From Rhynchopus sp. YZ270_cl-10 (Eukaryota > Euglenozoa > Diplonemea > Diplonemida > Diplonemidae), in contig OZ037855.1 of NCBI GenBank assembly GCA_964035575.1, forward strand, positions 744,001 to 808,000: a stretch of 64,000 bases of DNA, in the 5' to 3' direction. The notes beneath the pieces were generated by a model, which saw nothing but the letters and a program-made list of their open reading frames with translations, did not search any database and was not told where the DNA came from. Made by a program: the position numbers and the translations under genes. Shown one piece after another: positions 22,031 to 32,585 of this stretch. How positions within the stretch are numbered: the stretch's first letter is position 1; each line of letters starts with the position of its first letter.

Positions 22031-23392
22031 TCAACTTCGAGATGAACAATATCCACCCGACCCTGCCGAAAGCCTTTTGTACTCCGCATATCGTTCACAG
22101 TCACTCAGGTTCTCTTCTGCACATGAGTTGTTCGGGTTCAGCTCCACTGCCTTTCTGAAGACCTCCTCTTTCGTCATGACTGTTCCGTTCTCGAGGCGTG
22201 TGGTGCCACCGTAGGGTATGCAGGTTCCTAGGTTGTTGTAGGCGTTCGAGAAGTCGGGGTCGATTGAGATCGCTCTTTTGTAGAGCTCTTCTTGTGTCAT
22301 GACGGTGCCATCCTCGAGAGTCGTTGCTCCTCCGTCTGGAAGCGAATTCGCGAGATTACTGTAGCAACGTGAGGTGGCTGAGTCACTGATCTTCCCAGAG
22401 AGAGCCAGGGAGATAGAACGTTTGTAGAGCTGATCTTTCGTCATGACTGTTCCGTCCTCAAGGGTGGTCGACTCACCGTGGAGACATGCACCCAGGTCTG
22501 TGTATGGCTGCGGCAGTTCGGGGCAGTACGTTTGTGCTCTTTTGTGTATCATCTCAGGGGACATCACCTCGCCCCTCAGTGTTACCTCAGCTATCCCCAA
22601 TGCCTCCATGCAGTGGCTCATGTTGCTGTGCACAAAGCCCATCCCAGGTATAAGTTCGATGGCTCTCGTCAGCATATCTATCACCCCAAAGCAGGATCCG
22701 TCAGGGAACACCATTTCTGGCAAGCCAGCCTTCCACAGTGCGAAGATGAAAAATATCAAGACCTCCCAGGAAGCGTCCATTTCCATGCAACGTTTGAAAA
22801 GATCCCACTTTTGTTGACCGATTGGAAGGTAGTCTGCGAGACGGACGAGAACATGGATTTCATCTGGGTAGAGCGCAACAGCGAGTAACAAGACGTCTAC
22901 ATGGGAGAAAGCAATGGCGTCAGAGTCGAGAGGGGACATTATGCCCATAGTGGCGTCTCGAAAGTTCTTCGTCATGGGGTTGACTGCACGCGAGTTGGCG
23001 ACGGTTCGCATGGTGGAGAGCAGTGATGCATAGTCTGTCTCTGTGTCCTGCAGTGCTTGCTCTGCTTCCCTCAGGGCAGAGGTCGTGCGCACTACATACG
23101 CCTCCGTCTGCCGCTGCCACGACTCCCAATGGAACATGGCAAGAAGATGCTGTCGCTCCACCTCCTCCGCCAACGACACTTCCTTCCTTCCAACCGCCTC
23201 ACCTTCTGCGGTGCACGCAAGCGAAATGGACAGGAGACAGCTTTCTTTGAGCATTGGCATAGAGTCCACCATATACCCCATACACACTATCTCCGAGTCT
23301 GCAGCAAGCAGACCACGGCTGAGGTGCTGTGCCATCTGCGACACCCGTTGTTTGAGGTGCGCATGGCTGGATGAAACCGCATCCACCCGCAT
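22031..23392 (-). CDS. TPR-like repeat protein, subtype C copy 3
   Basis: A 453-residue paralogue starting MRVDAVSSSHAHL. With copy 4 it forms a subgroup that differs from copies 1-2 in the middle TPR units (ALWKAGLPEMVFPDGSCFGV, then IDMLTRAIELIPGMGFVHSN, and MIHKRAQTYCPEL), so these positions vary while the C-terminal units do not. Intact. The spacer behind it (21407-22030) is shortened relative to other units. Confidence 0.85.
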   Translation of the reverse strand: MRVDAVSSSHAHLKQRVSQMAQHLSRGLLAADSEIVCMGYMVDSMPMLKESCLLSISLACTAEGEAVGRKEVSLAEEVERQHLLAMFHWESWQRQTEAYVVRTTSALREAEQALQDTETDYASLLSTMRTVANSRAVNPMTKNFRDATMGIMSPLDSDAIAFSHVDVLLLAVALYPDEIHVLVRLADYLPIGQQKWDLFKRCMEMDASWEVLIFFIFALWKAGLPEMVFPDGSCFGVIDMLTRAIELIPGMGFVHSNMSHCMEALGIAEVTLRGEVMSPEMIHKRAQTYCPELPQPYTDLGACLHGESTTLEDGTVMTKDQLYKRSISLALSGKISDSATSRCYSNLANSLPDGGATTLEDGTVMTQEELYKRAISIDPDFSNAYNNLGTCIPYGGTTRLENGTVMTKEEVFRKAVELNPNNSCAEENLSDCERYAEYKRLSAGSGGYCSSRS

Positions 23393-24705
23393 TGCCTTCT
23401 GTGGTGGTGGTGGAGAAGTGGAGGGAAGGCAGTCACAAACACCCATGTCTTGAATAGGGAATCCTATCAGGGGGAGCGGGCTACAGAAGACTTGTATGTA
23501 TCGTTCCAAGACACCAGATGCTCTCACAAAGAACACAGAGGGTAAACGTTGTTGACTCTAGCCATTCATCTACACAGAGCAAACGACTGAGTGAGGCAAG
23601 AGACGTTTTCAGAAGTGTTCAGAACCATCCACATTCAGGCCCATCTCCTGTCAGGCAGACCTGAAGTACTCTCCATCTGACAGTCGCTCCTGGTCCAAGT
23701 GTCTCCCCCACCCAACTCTACGCCACTCGTCACTCATTTTTCCAAACGTGACTAAAAAAAAAACGAAGTAAACAAAGAACCGTGCAACCACCCCTCCCCA
23801 TCCGTACCCTGCAACCCACCCCATTCTCCATACACCCTTTACCCACCACTACACCAACCGCTCTCTCCTCACACTGCTGAACACATTGCAAACAGGGGCA
23901 CCCTCCTGCTCCACCCGATGCACCTCTCGCATGCTGCAGCTCTCTCTCTCTCTCTCCCTCTCTCTGTCCCTCACTCGCTCCATTGGAAGAATACGACAAA
24001 AAAAAAACCTTTATTTTGTTCTGCACATAATGCAATGGGTGACAATAAACACTAACAGGAGAGAGTGTTTTGTTACGTGTTTGTATGGCACATTTATCAT
24101 AAATACACAGTGTGAGGTATCAGATTGCCACCTTGGGCCACCACATCGCCCTGTCAGCTGACGCCCCCTCCCCATCCCTCCTTGCAACGAATAAACAATT
24201 TTGATGATGCAAAACGCCTCTGTGGAGGGATGCACAACAAACGAAAAAAACTTGAAAACAGATGAACGTGATTTCACAGTTCTTCCACAACGTGCGGGAA
24301 CAAGCTGGGCTTTTTGAAATTATTTGAGCGGGGCAGCGACAGGGGCAAATGTATGCACGCATCCCGCCTACTGTGGGTCATTGTACAACAATAGGGCGTC
24401 AAAGTCAAATGCACATAAATGGTATAGATCTGACTATAAAAAATGTTTGGATTGTGCACCAAATAATCAGATCTATGCAATTTCTATACACTGTGGATGT
24501 ACATTGTATAGATCTGACTGTAACCCTGTGTATGTGTGCATACTTTAGACTTTCACCTAAAAAAAAGTGAAGTTGAGGGTGCAAACACCTCAGGGACGCA
24601 GGCACTGGGGGTAAAAAATGAGCATTCGATGGCGCACCAGACCCCATGCTAGAAATACAGGTTAGACCACAAGAAGGTTGCCCCCAATCATACACACAGA
24701 CTTGC

Positions 24706-26067
24706 TCAACTTCGAGATGAACAAAATCCACCCGACCCTGTCGAAAGCCTTTTGTACTCCGCATATCGTTCACAGTCACTCAGGTTCTCTTCTGCACATG
24801 AGTTGTTCGGGTTCAGCTCCACTGCCTTTCTGAAGACCTCCTCTTTCGTCATGACTGTTCCGTTCTCGAGGCGTGTGGTGCCACCGTAGGGTATGCAGGT
24901 TCCTAGGTTGTTGTAGGCGTTCGAGAAGTCGGGGTCGATTGAGATCGCTCTTTTGTAGAGCTCTTCTTGTGTCATGACGGTGCCATCCTCGAGAGTCGTT
25001 GCTCCTCCGTCTGGAAGCGAATTCGCGAGATTACTGTAGCAACGTGAGGTGGCTGAGTCACTGATCTTCCCAGAGAGAGCCAGGGAGATAGAACGTTTGT
25101 AGAGCTGATCTTTCGTCATGACTGTTCCGTCCTCAAGGGTGGTCGACTCACCGTGGAGACATGCACCCAGGTCTGTGTATGGCTGTGGCAGTTCGGGGCA
25201 GTACGTTTGTGCTCTTTTGTGTATCATCTCAGGGGACATCACCTCGCCCCTCAGTGTTACCTCAGCTATCCCCAATGCCTCCATGCAGTGGCCCATGTTG
25301 CTGTGCACAAAGCCCATCCCAGGTATAAGTTCGATGGCTCTCGTCAGCATATCTATCACCCCAAAGCAGGATCCGTCAGGGAACACCATTTCTGGCAAGC
25401 CAGTATTCCACAGGGCGAAGATGAAAAATATCAAGACCTCCCAGGAAGCGTCCATTTCCATGCAACGTTTGAAAAGATCCCATTTTCCTTGACCGATTGG
25501 AAGGTAGTCTGCGAGACGGATGAGAACATGGATGTCATCTGGGTAGAGCGCAACAGCGAGTAACAAGACGTCTACGCGGGAGAAATCAATGGCGTCAGAG
25601 TCGAGAGGGGACAGTATACCCATCGAGGCGCCTCGAAAGTTCTTCGTCATGGGGTTGACTGCACGCGAGTCGGCGACGGTTCGCATGGTGGAGAGCAGTG
25701 AATCATAGTCTGTCCCTGTGTCCTGCAGTGCTTGCTCTGCTTCCCTCAGGACAGAGGTCGTTCGCACTACATACGCCTCCGTCTGCCGCTGCCACGACTC
25801 CCAATGGAACATGGCAAGAAGGTGCTGTCGCTCCACCTCCTCCGCCAACGACACTTCCTTCCTTCCAACCGCCTCACCTTCTGCGGTGCACGCAAGCGAA
25901 ATGGACAGGAGACAGCTTTCTTTGAGCATTGGCAGAGAGTCCACCATATACCCCATACACACTCTCTCCGAGTCTGCAGCAAGCAGGCCACGGCTGAGGT
26001 GCTGTGCCATCTGCGACACCCGTTGTTTGAGGTGTGCATGGCTGGATGAAACCGCATCCACCCGCAT
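24706..26067 (-). CDS. TPR-like repeat protein, subtype C copy 4
   Basis: A 453-residue paralogue closest to copy 3, with private changes such as DYDSLLSTMRTV, NFRGASMGILSPL and IGQGKWDLFKRC. Note that the otherwise constant Asp of the N-RD motif is Gly here (N-FRGASMGI). Same start, same C-terminal units. Intact. Confidence 0.85.
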   Translation of the reverse strand: MRVDAVSSSHAHLKQRVSQMAQHLSRGLLAADSERVCMGYMVDSLPMLKESCLLSISLACTAEGEAVGRKEVSLAEEVERQHLLAMFHWESWQRQTEAYVVRTTSVLREAEQALQDTGTDYDSLLSTMRTVADSRAVNPMTKNFRGASMGILSPLDSDAIDFSRVDVLLLAVALYPDDIHVLIRLADYLPIGQGKWDLFKRCMEMDASWEVLIFFIFALWNTGLPEMVFPDGSCFGVIDMLTRAIELIPGMGFVHSNMGHCMEALGIAEVTLRGEVMSPEMIHKRAQTYCPELPQPYTDLGACLHGESTTLEDGTVMTKDQLYKRSISLALSGKISDSATSRCYSNLANSLPDGGATTLEDGTVMTQEELYKRAISIDPDFSNAYNNLGTCIPYGGTTRLENGTVMTKEEVFRKAVELNPNNSCAEENLSDCERYAEYKRLSTGSGGFCSSRS

Positions 26068-26632
26068 TGCCTTCTGTGGTGGTGGTGTGAGAAGTGGAGG
26101 GAAGGCAGTCACAAACACCCAGGTCTTGAATAGGGAATCCTATCAGGGGGAGCGGGCTACAGAAGACTTGTGTGTATCGTTCACAGACACCAGATGCTCT
26201 CACAAAGAACGAAGATGGTAAACGTTGTTGACTCTGGTCATTCATCTACACAGAGCAAACGACTGAGCGAGGCAAGAGACGTGTTCAGAAGTGTTCAGAA
26301 CCATCCACATTCAGGCCCATCTCCTGGCAGGCAGACCTGAAGTACTCTCCATCTGACAGTCGCTCCTGGTCCAAGTGTCTCCCCCACCCAACTCTACGCC
26401 ACTCGTCACTCATTTTGCCAAACGTGACTAAAAAAACGAAATAAACAAAGAACTGTGCAACCACCCCTCCCCATCCGTACCCTGCAACCCACCCCATTCT
26501 CCACACACCCTTTACCCACCACTACACCAACCGCTCTCTCCTCACACTGCTGAACACATTGCAAACAGGGGCACCCTCCTGCTCCACCCGACGCACCTCT
26601 CGCATGCTGCAGCTCTCTCTCTCTCCCTCTCT

Positions 26633-26993
26633 GAAACACGCTTTAGCGGAGCAGCTTCGCTGCGTGTTGGGAGATCTTTGATAGAGACTACCGTTCTTTT
26701 GATTTGACATGGCACGCACACTGCTATTTGGCAGAATATTTATTTGATTTTCCTCCGGCTTTGTCCTGGTTGGCCGGGGTCCGTTTATGTTTCAGTCTCT
26801 ACCCTCACCAAATCACCACACCATCTTCATCAGATTTTTTGTTGGATTTTGTTTTGGGTTGTTTCGGCTTCCACATTCGCCCCCCTCATCGTAGCGCCTA
26901 TTTCGAGATAAAAGTATCCCCCTCCCCTCCTCTCCGTTTTTATCATTGCTGTTCGCCCCTCGCGGGTCTTTTAGGTACTCTCTATCTATCTCA
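26633..26993. other. ~360-bp insertion in the unit 5 spacer, type unknown
   Basis: In other units CTCTCTCCCTCTCTG runs straight into TCCCTCACTCGC; here ~360 bp starting GAAACACGCTTTAGCGGAGC and ending ATCTATCTCAGAT is interposed. No terminal inverted repeats are visible. It contains a small hairpin (GCAGC-TTC-GCTGC). A retroposed or captured fragment is possible. Confidence 0.55.
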
Positions 26994-27298
26994 GATCTCC
27001 CTGTCCCTCACTCGCTTCCTCTCTCCACAGGGTACACCAGACCCTCTTCCCCATCCCACTGTTCTTCCCCACCCCTATTCTCCAGTGACTGTGAGCGAAA
27101 CATATCACTCTTCGGGTTGCAGTCTTGAGGAGTGTGCACAGAAGGCGGTGACACTCTGCAGATAACGGGATGCGCTCCATTGGAAGAATACGACAAAAAA
27201 AAACCTTTATTTTGTTCTGCACATAATGCGATGGGTGACAATAAGCACTAACAGGAGAGAGTGTTTTGTTACGTGGTTTGTATGGCACATTTATCATA

Positions 27299-27976
27299 CA
27301 CCATGGACCCGTAATGACATTACGTGACGAGGGACGAGGGAAATTACGTGGGAAATTACGCGCGCAATGACGTCGTCACGACGCGGGCACCCCCTCGTAA
27401 TGACGACGTCATGACGTGGGGTTTCCCTCGTCACGACGACGGCATTACGACGTCATGACGAGGGGTGCCCTCGTAATTACGAGGGCACCCCTCGTAATTA
27501 CGAGGGGTGCTCCCGTGGTCATTGTCTGGCTATTGCCTCCCAGGGAAAGGGACTCTCGAATTTTTTTTTTTGGCCCTATATAGGGCTAATTTCGACGATT
27601 TGAGGCCATTAAAAGCAAATTTTGGCACTTTTAAGCATCTGTGGGGGTCTAATGACCGTATTTTGGCTGAAATTTGACTTGACAATTTTTTTCACCATTT
27701 GGTCAATCTGAGGTTTTCTTTGGATTTTTTGGGCCACTTTATGACCTACCACGCCCGATTTTTGGAAAAAAAAAATTTTTTTTATTGGTCAAAAATCGCC
27801 TTGTCGTGGGTGCCCACGTCATGACGACGTCGTGACGTGGTAATTACGAGGGGGTGCCCTCGTAATTACCTCGTCATGACGAGGGCACCCCCTCGTAATT
27901 ACGAGGGTGTGCCCTCGTCAAGGCACTCGTAATTACCTCGTCATGACGCGCGTAATGTCATTACGAGTCCATGGTG
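27299..27976. mobile_element. 678-bp foldback element (MITE-like) with TA target duplication
   Basis: Terminal inverted repeats CACCATGGAC(C/T)CGTAATG pair over ~26 bp with one mismatch. The empty site CATATATACAC in other units is here split as CATA-element-TATATACAC, giving a TA duplication as in Tc1/mariner-type elements. Both arms are packed with self-complementary words (CGTAATTACG, CGTCATGACG), so the whole arms can fold on themselves and on each other. A ~250-bp AT-rich core (about 27541-27790) has no coding frame. Non-autonomous. Confidence 0.85.
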
Positions 27977-28666
27977 TATATACACAGTGTGTGTATCAGA
28001 TTGCCACTTTGGGTCACCACATCGCCTTGTCAGCTGACGCCCTCCCCATCCCTCCTTGCAACCAATAAACAATTTTGATGATGCAAAACGCCTCTGTGGA
28101 GGGATGCACAGCAAACGAAAAAAACTTGAAAACAGATGAACGTGATTTCACAATTCTTCCACAACGTGCGGGAACACGCTGGGCTTTTAGAAATTATTTG
28201 AGCGGGGCAGCGACAGGGACAAATGCATGCACGCATCCCGCCTACTGTGGGTCATTGTACAAATTAAAAAATAGAGTAAAAGTCAAATGCACATAAATGG
28301 TATAGATCTGACTGTAACCCTGTGTGTATCTGTATACATTTGACGTTCACCCAAAAACAAGTAAAGCTGGTAGTGCAAAACACCTCAGGGACGCAGGCAC
28401 TGGGGGTAAAAAAAAACGAGTATTAAGGACAGTGGTCGCGCTAAAGTCCATCCTTCATCCCGGGATTTTTGGGGTTTTTGGTAGGAATGTTTTTTTTTTT
28501 TGCAGTACGGGTATTTCATTAAGAAACCAGAAGTTCTAATATTGTTGAGTAAGACCACCACATAGTGGACTTGCATATACATGTGACCCCGCCGTGGAAC
28601 GCAATTGGCTCGGAAAGTCAAAAGAAAGAGGAGAAAAAAGAAAAGAGAAAAAAACAAATTCATATA

Positions 28667-29809
28667 GGGGTGGCATCAAAACAAAAAACGCGGACAATGT
28701 CCGCGTTTTTGGGGGGGGAGGGGGGGGTCTGAAATTCCAGAAAACGCGGACATTTTGGGGTTTTTTTTTTTTTTTTTGTACTCAGGTAGCTACGTAGCCT
28801 TCAGGGAGGCAATCGTGTGCTAATACAGAAAGTATCAGTCAAGGCTGTCCTTACAGACGCATGCCAAAGCGGCCGCCACGTGGGTGTGGACTTTAGATTG
28901 AAGTTTCATCATTGTACTAGCCCAGGGAGGGTTCCCGGCTACCGGCGAGGTCTCTTCCAATCCGTTCCCTAGTTTCCTAGGGGGGCCTCCTTGGCTTCAC
29001 TGGCTAGGGCTCTGCAGGTCCCTCCACACATGTTGTGTGCCTGCCTTCAGCACCCAGGGTAGCATACCCAGCACCTTTTACCCTCAGGTCAGACCTTCAT
29101 AGAGTTTCAGGAGGAGTGCCACAAAAGGGCCCCCGGATGCAATTTAACGTCCAGCCCAGGACTGGTTTTTTTCCCTCGAAAATTTTTTTCTTCACCGGGG
29201 TTGTACACGATTTTGACCAAAATTTATAAAAACTCGTCCATTTCGTCAAATTGACCCCACCACACAACGGACGGATTCCGGAAATGCAAATGCCGGTGTT
29301 TTTGCGCATTTTCATGTTTTCAGGATCAGAGAGAGAAAATCTGGATTGTGGGATTTACCTTGGCCCCTTTACCTTACACTCATTTTGACCAAAACCAAGA
29401 ACTTGGCCATTTCGGCAAATTGACCCCACCACAGCGCGGACAGATTCCGGAAATGCCAATCGCGGCATGTTTTGGGGCTGAAAAATTTTCGCCAGAAAAT
29501 TTTTTTCAGCAGCATTTTTTGGCCGAAAATGGGCCCCACGTATTAGTGACCGGGCTCATATTTTCAAAAATTTAAGTGGTCAAAAAATTGTCCAATTTTC
29601 GAGATTGACCCCACCACTTTCTGGACGGATTCCGGAAATGCCAAAAAACTGTGTTTTGGGTCACGAATTTGCACCCCGTCACCCAAAAACCAGCAAAAAA
29701 TAGGGGAAAAAAAAACAAAAAATGTCCGCGTTTTGGGGGGGGGAGGGGGGGGTCTGAAATTCCCCAAAAACGCGGACATTGTCCGCGTTTTTTGTTTTGA
29801 TGCCACCCC
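28667..29809. mobile_element. Nested inverted-repeat element inside the hAT element
   Basis: Ends GGGGTGGCATCAAAAC / GTTTTGATGCCACCCC continue as ~44-bp inverted arms that each contain the near-palindrome ACGCGGACA-ATGTCCGCGT. ATA borders both ends, so a 3-bp duplication is possible but could be chance. No coding frame. G-tracts next to both arms lie in direct rather than inverted order. Confidence 0.6.
29208..29660. repeat. Three degenerate ~180-bp repeat units, first group
   Basis: Units begin near 29208, 29384 and 29565. Each contains TTTTGACCAAAA-like sequence, a CATTTCGGCAAATTGACCCC-like stretch, then CCAC..GGACGGATTCCGGAAATGC. A second group of three lies at 30140-30600 and a solitary unit at 52027-52110. 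Confidence 0.7.
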
Positions 29810-30139
29810 ATACTTTCAAATAAAATTTGAAAGCATTAGGGAAGTGTATAAAAAACAACAACAACCCATCTTTTTTTTTTAAATTCCTTGTTGCAAAAAT
29901 GTGAAAGGGGAAAAATAAACTGTTTCCTTGCATAAATTGAAACTTTCAGTAGATTGGTTTCGAACTTTTACCCTGTTTCAGTCTTAAGAATTATACAGTA
30001 GTATTCAAAAGGGTAGACATCTTCAGTAATTCCCCTTTATATGGTGGAGAAAAAAAAAAAGTTGGTTACCGTGCGCCTGCGGCGCTGCCTGTTCCCTTCC
30101 AGTTTCTACAGGCAAACACTTGGCCCCATTTACCTTACA

Positions 30140-30600
30140 CTGACGGGTTTTGACCAAAACCAAGAACTTGTCCATTTCGGAAAATTGACCCCACCACAGA
30201 ACGGACGAATTCCGGAAATGCAAATGCCGGTGTTTTCGCGCATTTTCATGTTGCAAGACGTCAGGATCAGGGAGAGAAAATCTGGTTGTGGGATTTACAT
30301 TGGCCCTCTTTACCCACATGGATTTTGACCAAAACCAAAAAATTGGCCATTTCGGCAAAGTGACCCCACCACAGCGCGGACGGATTCCGGAAATTCCAAT
30401 CGCGGTATGTTTTGGGGCTGAAAACCCACTGATTTTCAGGAGAAAAATTGCTTCCAAATCTCGGAATTTTCCGAATTTTCCTGAAAATGACCCTTATTTA
30501 CGAGTATGGGTTCATATTCTGCGAAAATTTAAGTCACTAAAACTTTGTCCATTTTTCCGTATATACCCCACCACAGGCTGGGATTGGCCCGGAAATGCCA
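30140..30600. repeat. Three degenerate ~180-bp repeat units, second group
   Basis: Units near 30140, 30325 and 30525, same orientation and core words as the group at 29208-29660. No spacer-repeat regularity of the CRISPR kind. Confidence 0.7.
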
Positions 30601-30790
30601 CAAAACGGGGTTTCCGGGCCTCCCCAGCTAACCTTTTCTAGGAACGTTTTTTCGTACCCGAAATCCATTTTGTCCCCATTTTTTCCCATAATTAGCGCGA
30701 CCACTGATTAAGGATGGCGCACCAGACCCCATGCTAGAAATACAGGTTAGAACACAGGAGGGTTGCCCCCCATCATACACACAGACTTGC

Positions 30791-32152
30791 TCAACTTCGA
30801 GATGAACAAAACCCACCCGACCCTGCCGAAAGCCTTTTGTACTCCGCATATCGTTCACAGTCACTCAGGTTCTCTTCTGCACATGAGTTGTTCGGGTTCA
30901 GCTCCACTGCCTTTCTGAAGACCTCCTCTTTCGTCATGATTGTTCCGTTCTCGAGGCGTGTGGTGCCACCGAAGGGTATGCAGGTTCCTAGGTTGTTGTA
31001 GGCGTTCGAGAAGTCGGGGTCGATTGAGATCGCTCTTTTGTAGAGCTCTTCTTGTGTCATGACGGTGCCATCCTCGAGAGTCGTTGCTCCTCCGTCTGGA
31101 AGCATGTTCGCGAGATTACTGTAGCAACGTGAGGTGGCTGGGTCGCTGATCTTCTCGGAGAGATACAGGGAGATGGAGCGTTTGTAGAGCTGATCTTTGG
31201 TCATGACTGTTCCGTCCTCAAGGGTGGCCAACTCATCGTCGAGAAATGCACCCAGGTCTGTGTATGGCTGTGGCAGTTCTGGGCTGTATGTTTGTGCTCT
31301 TTTGTATATCATCTCAGGGGACATCACCTCGCCCCTCAGTGTTACCTCATCGATCCCCAATGCCTCCATGCAGTGGCCCATGTTGCTGTACACATCACCT
31401 ACCGCGGGTAGCATTTCTATGGCTCTCGTAAACAAATCCATCACCCCAAAGCAGGATCCGTCAGGGAACACCATTTCTGGCAAGTGAGTCTTCCACAGTG
31501 CGAATCCGAACAATATCAAGACCTCCCAGGAAGCGTCCATTTCCATGCAGCGTTTGAAAAGATCCCATTTTTCTTGACCGATTGGAAGGTAGTCTGCGAG
31601 ACGGACGAGGATAGGAACATTGTCTGGGTAGAGCGCAACAGCGAGGAACAAGACATCCGCATGGGAGAACTCAATGGGGTCAGAGTCGAGAGGGGACATT
31701 ATGCCCATGGTGACATCTCGAAGGTTTTTCGTCATGGGGTCGACTGCACGCGAGTCGGCGACGGTTCGCATGGCGGAGAGCAGTGATGCATAGTCTGTCC
31801 CTGTGTCCTGCAGTGCTTGCTCTGCTTCCCTCAGGACAGAGGTCGTTCGCACTGCATACGCCTCCCTCTGCTGATGCCACGACTCCCAATGGAACATGGC
31901 AAGAAGGTGCTGTCGCTCCACCTCCTCCGCCAACGACACTTCCTTCCTTCCAACCGCCTCACCTTCTGCGGTGCACGCAAGCGAAATGGACAGGAGACAG
32001 CTTTCTTTCAGAATCGGAAGAGGATCCAACATCCATCCCATACACACTATCTCCGAGTCTGCAGCAAGCAAACCACGGCTGAGGTGCTGTGCCATCTGCG
32101 ACACCCGTTGTTTGAGGTGCGCATGGCTGCATGAAAGCGTATCCACCCGCAT
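30791..32152 (-). CDS. TPR-like repeat protein, subtype C copy 5
   Basis: A 453-residue paralogue at the 5' end of the array, starting MRVDTLSCSHAHLKQRV. It has the most private changes among the C copies: LYPDNVPILVRLADYLPIGQ, TRAIEMLPAVGDVYSNMG, LGAFLDDELATLEDGTVMTK, and IPFGG for IPYGG in the otherwise constant last unit. Domain order is unchanged. The frame is open further upstream, but that part lacks conservation. Intact. Confidence 0.85.
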   Translation of the reverse strand: MRVDTLSCSHAHLKQRVSQMAQHLSRGLLAADSEIVCMGWMLDPLPILKESCLLSISLACTAEGEAVGRKEVSLAEEVERQHLLAMFHWESWHQQREAYAVRTTSVLREAEQALQDTGTDYASLLSAMRTVADSRAVDPMTKNLRDVTMGIMSPLDSDPIEFSHADVLFLAVALYPDNVPILVRLADYLPIGQEKWDLFKRCMEMDASWEVLILFGFALWKTHLPEMVFPDGSCFGVMDLFTRAIEMLPAVGDVYSNMGHCMEALGIDEVTLRGEVMSPEMIYKRAQTYSPELPQPYTDLGAFLDDELATLEDGTVMTKDQLYKRSISLYLSEKISDPATSRCYSNLANMLPDGGATTLEDGTVMTQEELYKRAISIDPDFSNAYNNLGTCIPFGGTTRLENGTIMTKEEVFRKAVELNPNNSCAEENLSDCERYAEYKRLSAGSGGFCSSRS

Positions 32153-32585
32153 TGCCTTCTGTGGTGGTGGTGGAGAAGTGGAGGGAAGGCAGTCACAAAT
32201 ACCTATGTCTTGAATAGGGAATCCTATCAGGGGGAGGGGTGGGTTCACCCTGGGGAGGGGCTCGTTGTAAAAAAGGAGTTTTATTTCTTTTTTTTTTTTG
32301 GTTTGTGCATTTTTTGTCAATGGTGAAGAGGAATCATTTTTCTTTCGTTATTTTTTTCTCTCGAAAACTTGGAAAAATCGCGTGTAGCAACAGAATATAC
32401 CCACCCTCTACCAGCTTACTTCTATTTCGCGGTGTACGTTGAGATGTCCTACTCCCGCTACCGCTCGTCAGTCAACGAAACGGGGATAATTGGAACTAGG
32501 GGGGAACACTTTGTGTGAAGTAAGCGACTCGGGTTGCAAGGGTGGGAGGAAAATAATGCAGGGAGGCTGGAAAGCGCCAGCATTA

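Larger units (their letters stand above)
28430..30706. mobile_element. 2,277-bp non-autonomous hAT-type DNA transposon
   Basis: 15-bp terminal inverted repeats CAGTGGTCGCGCTAA, starting with the CAG typical of hAT elements, flanked by an 8-bp target duplication ATTAAGGA at 28422-28429 and 30707-30714. Without it the flank joins into the spacer sequence seen in units 3 and 4 (GAGTATT..GGATGGCGCACC). No transposase frame is visible. The interior holds a nested inverted-repeat element (28667-29809) and two groups of three ~180-bp degenerate repeats. Confidence 0.85.

Noticed and set aside
26704-27165. 153-residue plus-strand frame across the unit 5 insertion
   Set aside because: It straddles the junction between insertion and spacer, has Pro/Ser-rich composition and starts inside the insertion.
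29208-30600. Regularly spaced repeats as a CRISPR array
   Set aside because: Units are ~180 bp and degenerate, there are no constant short repeats with unique spacers, and the context is a eukaryotic transposon.
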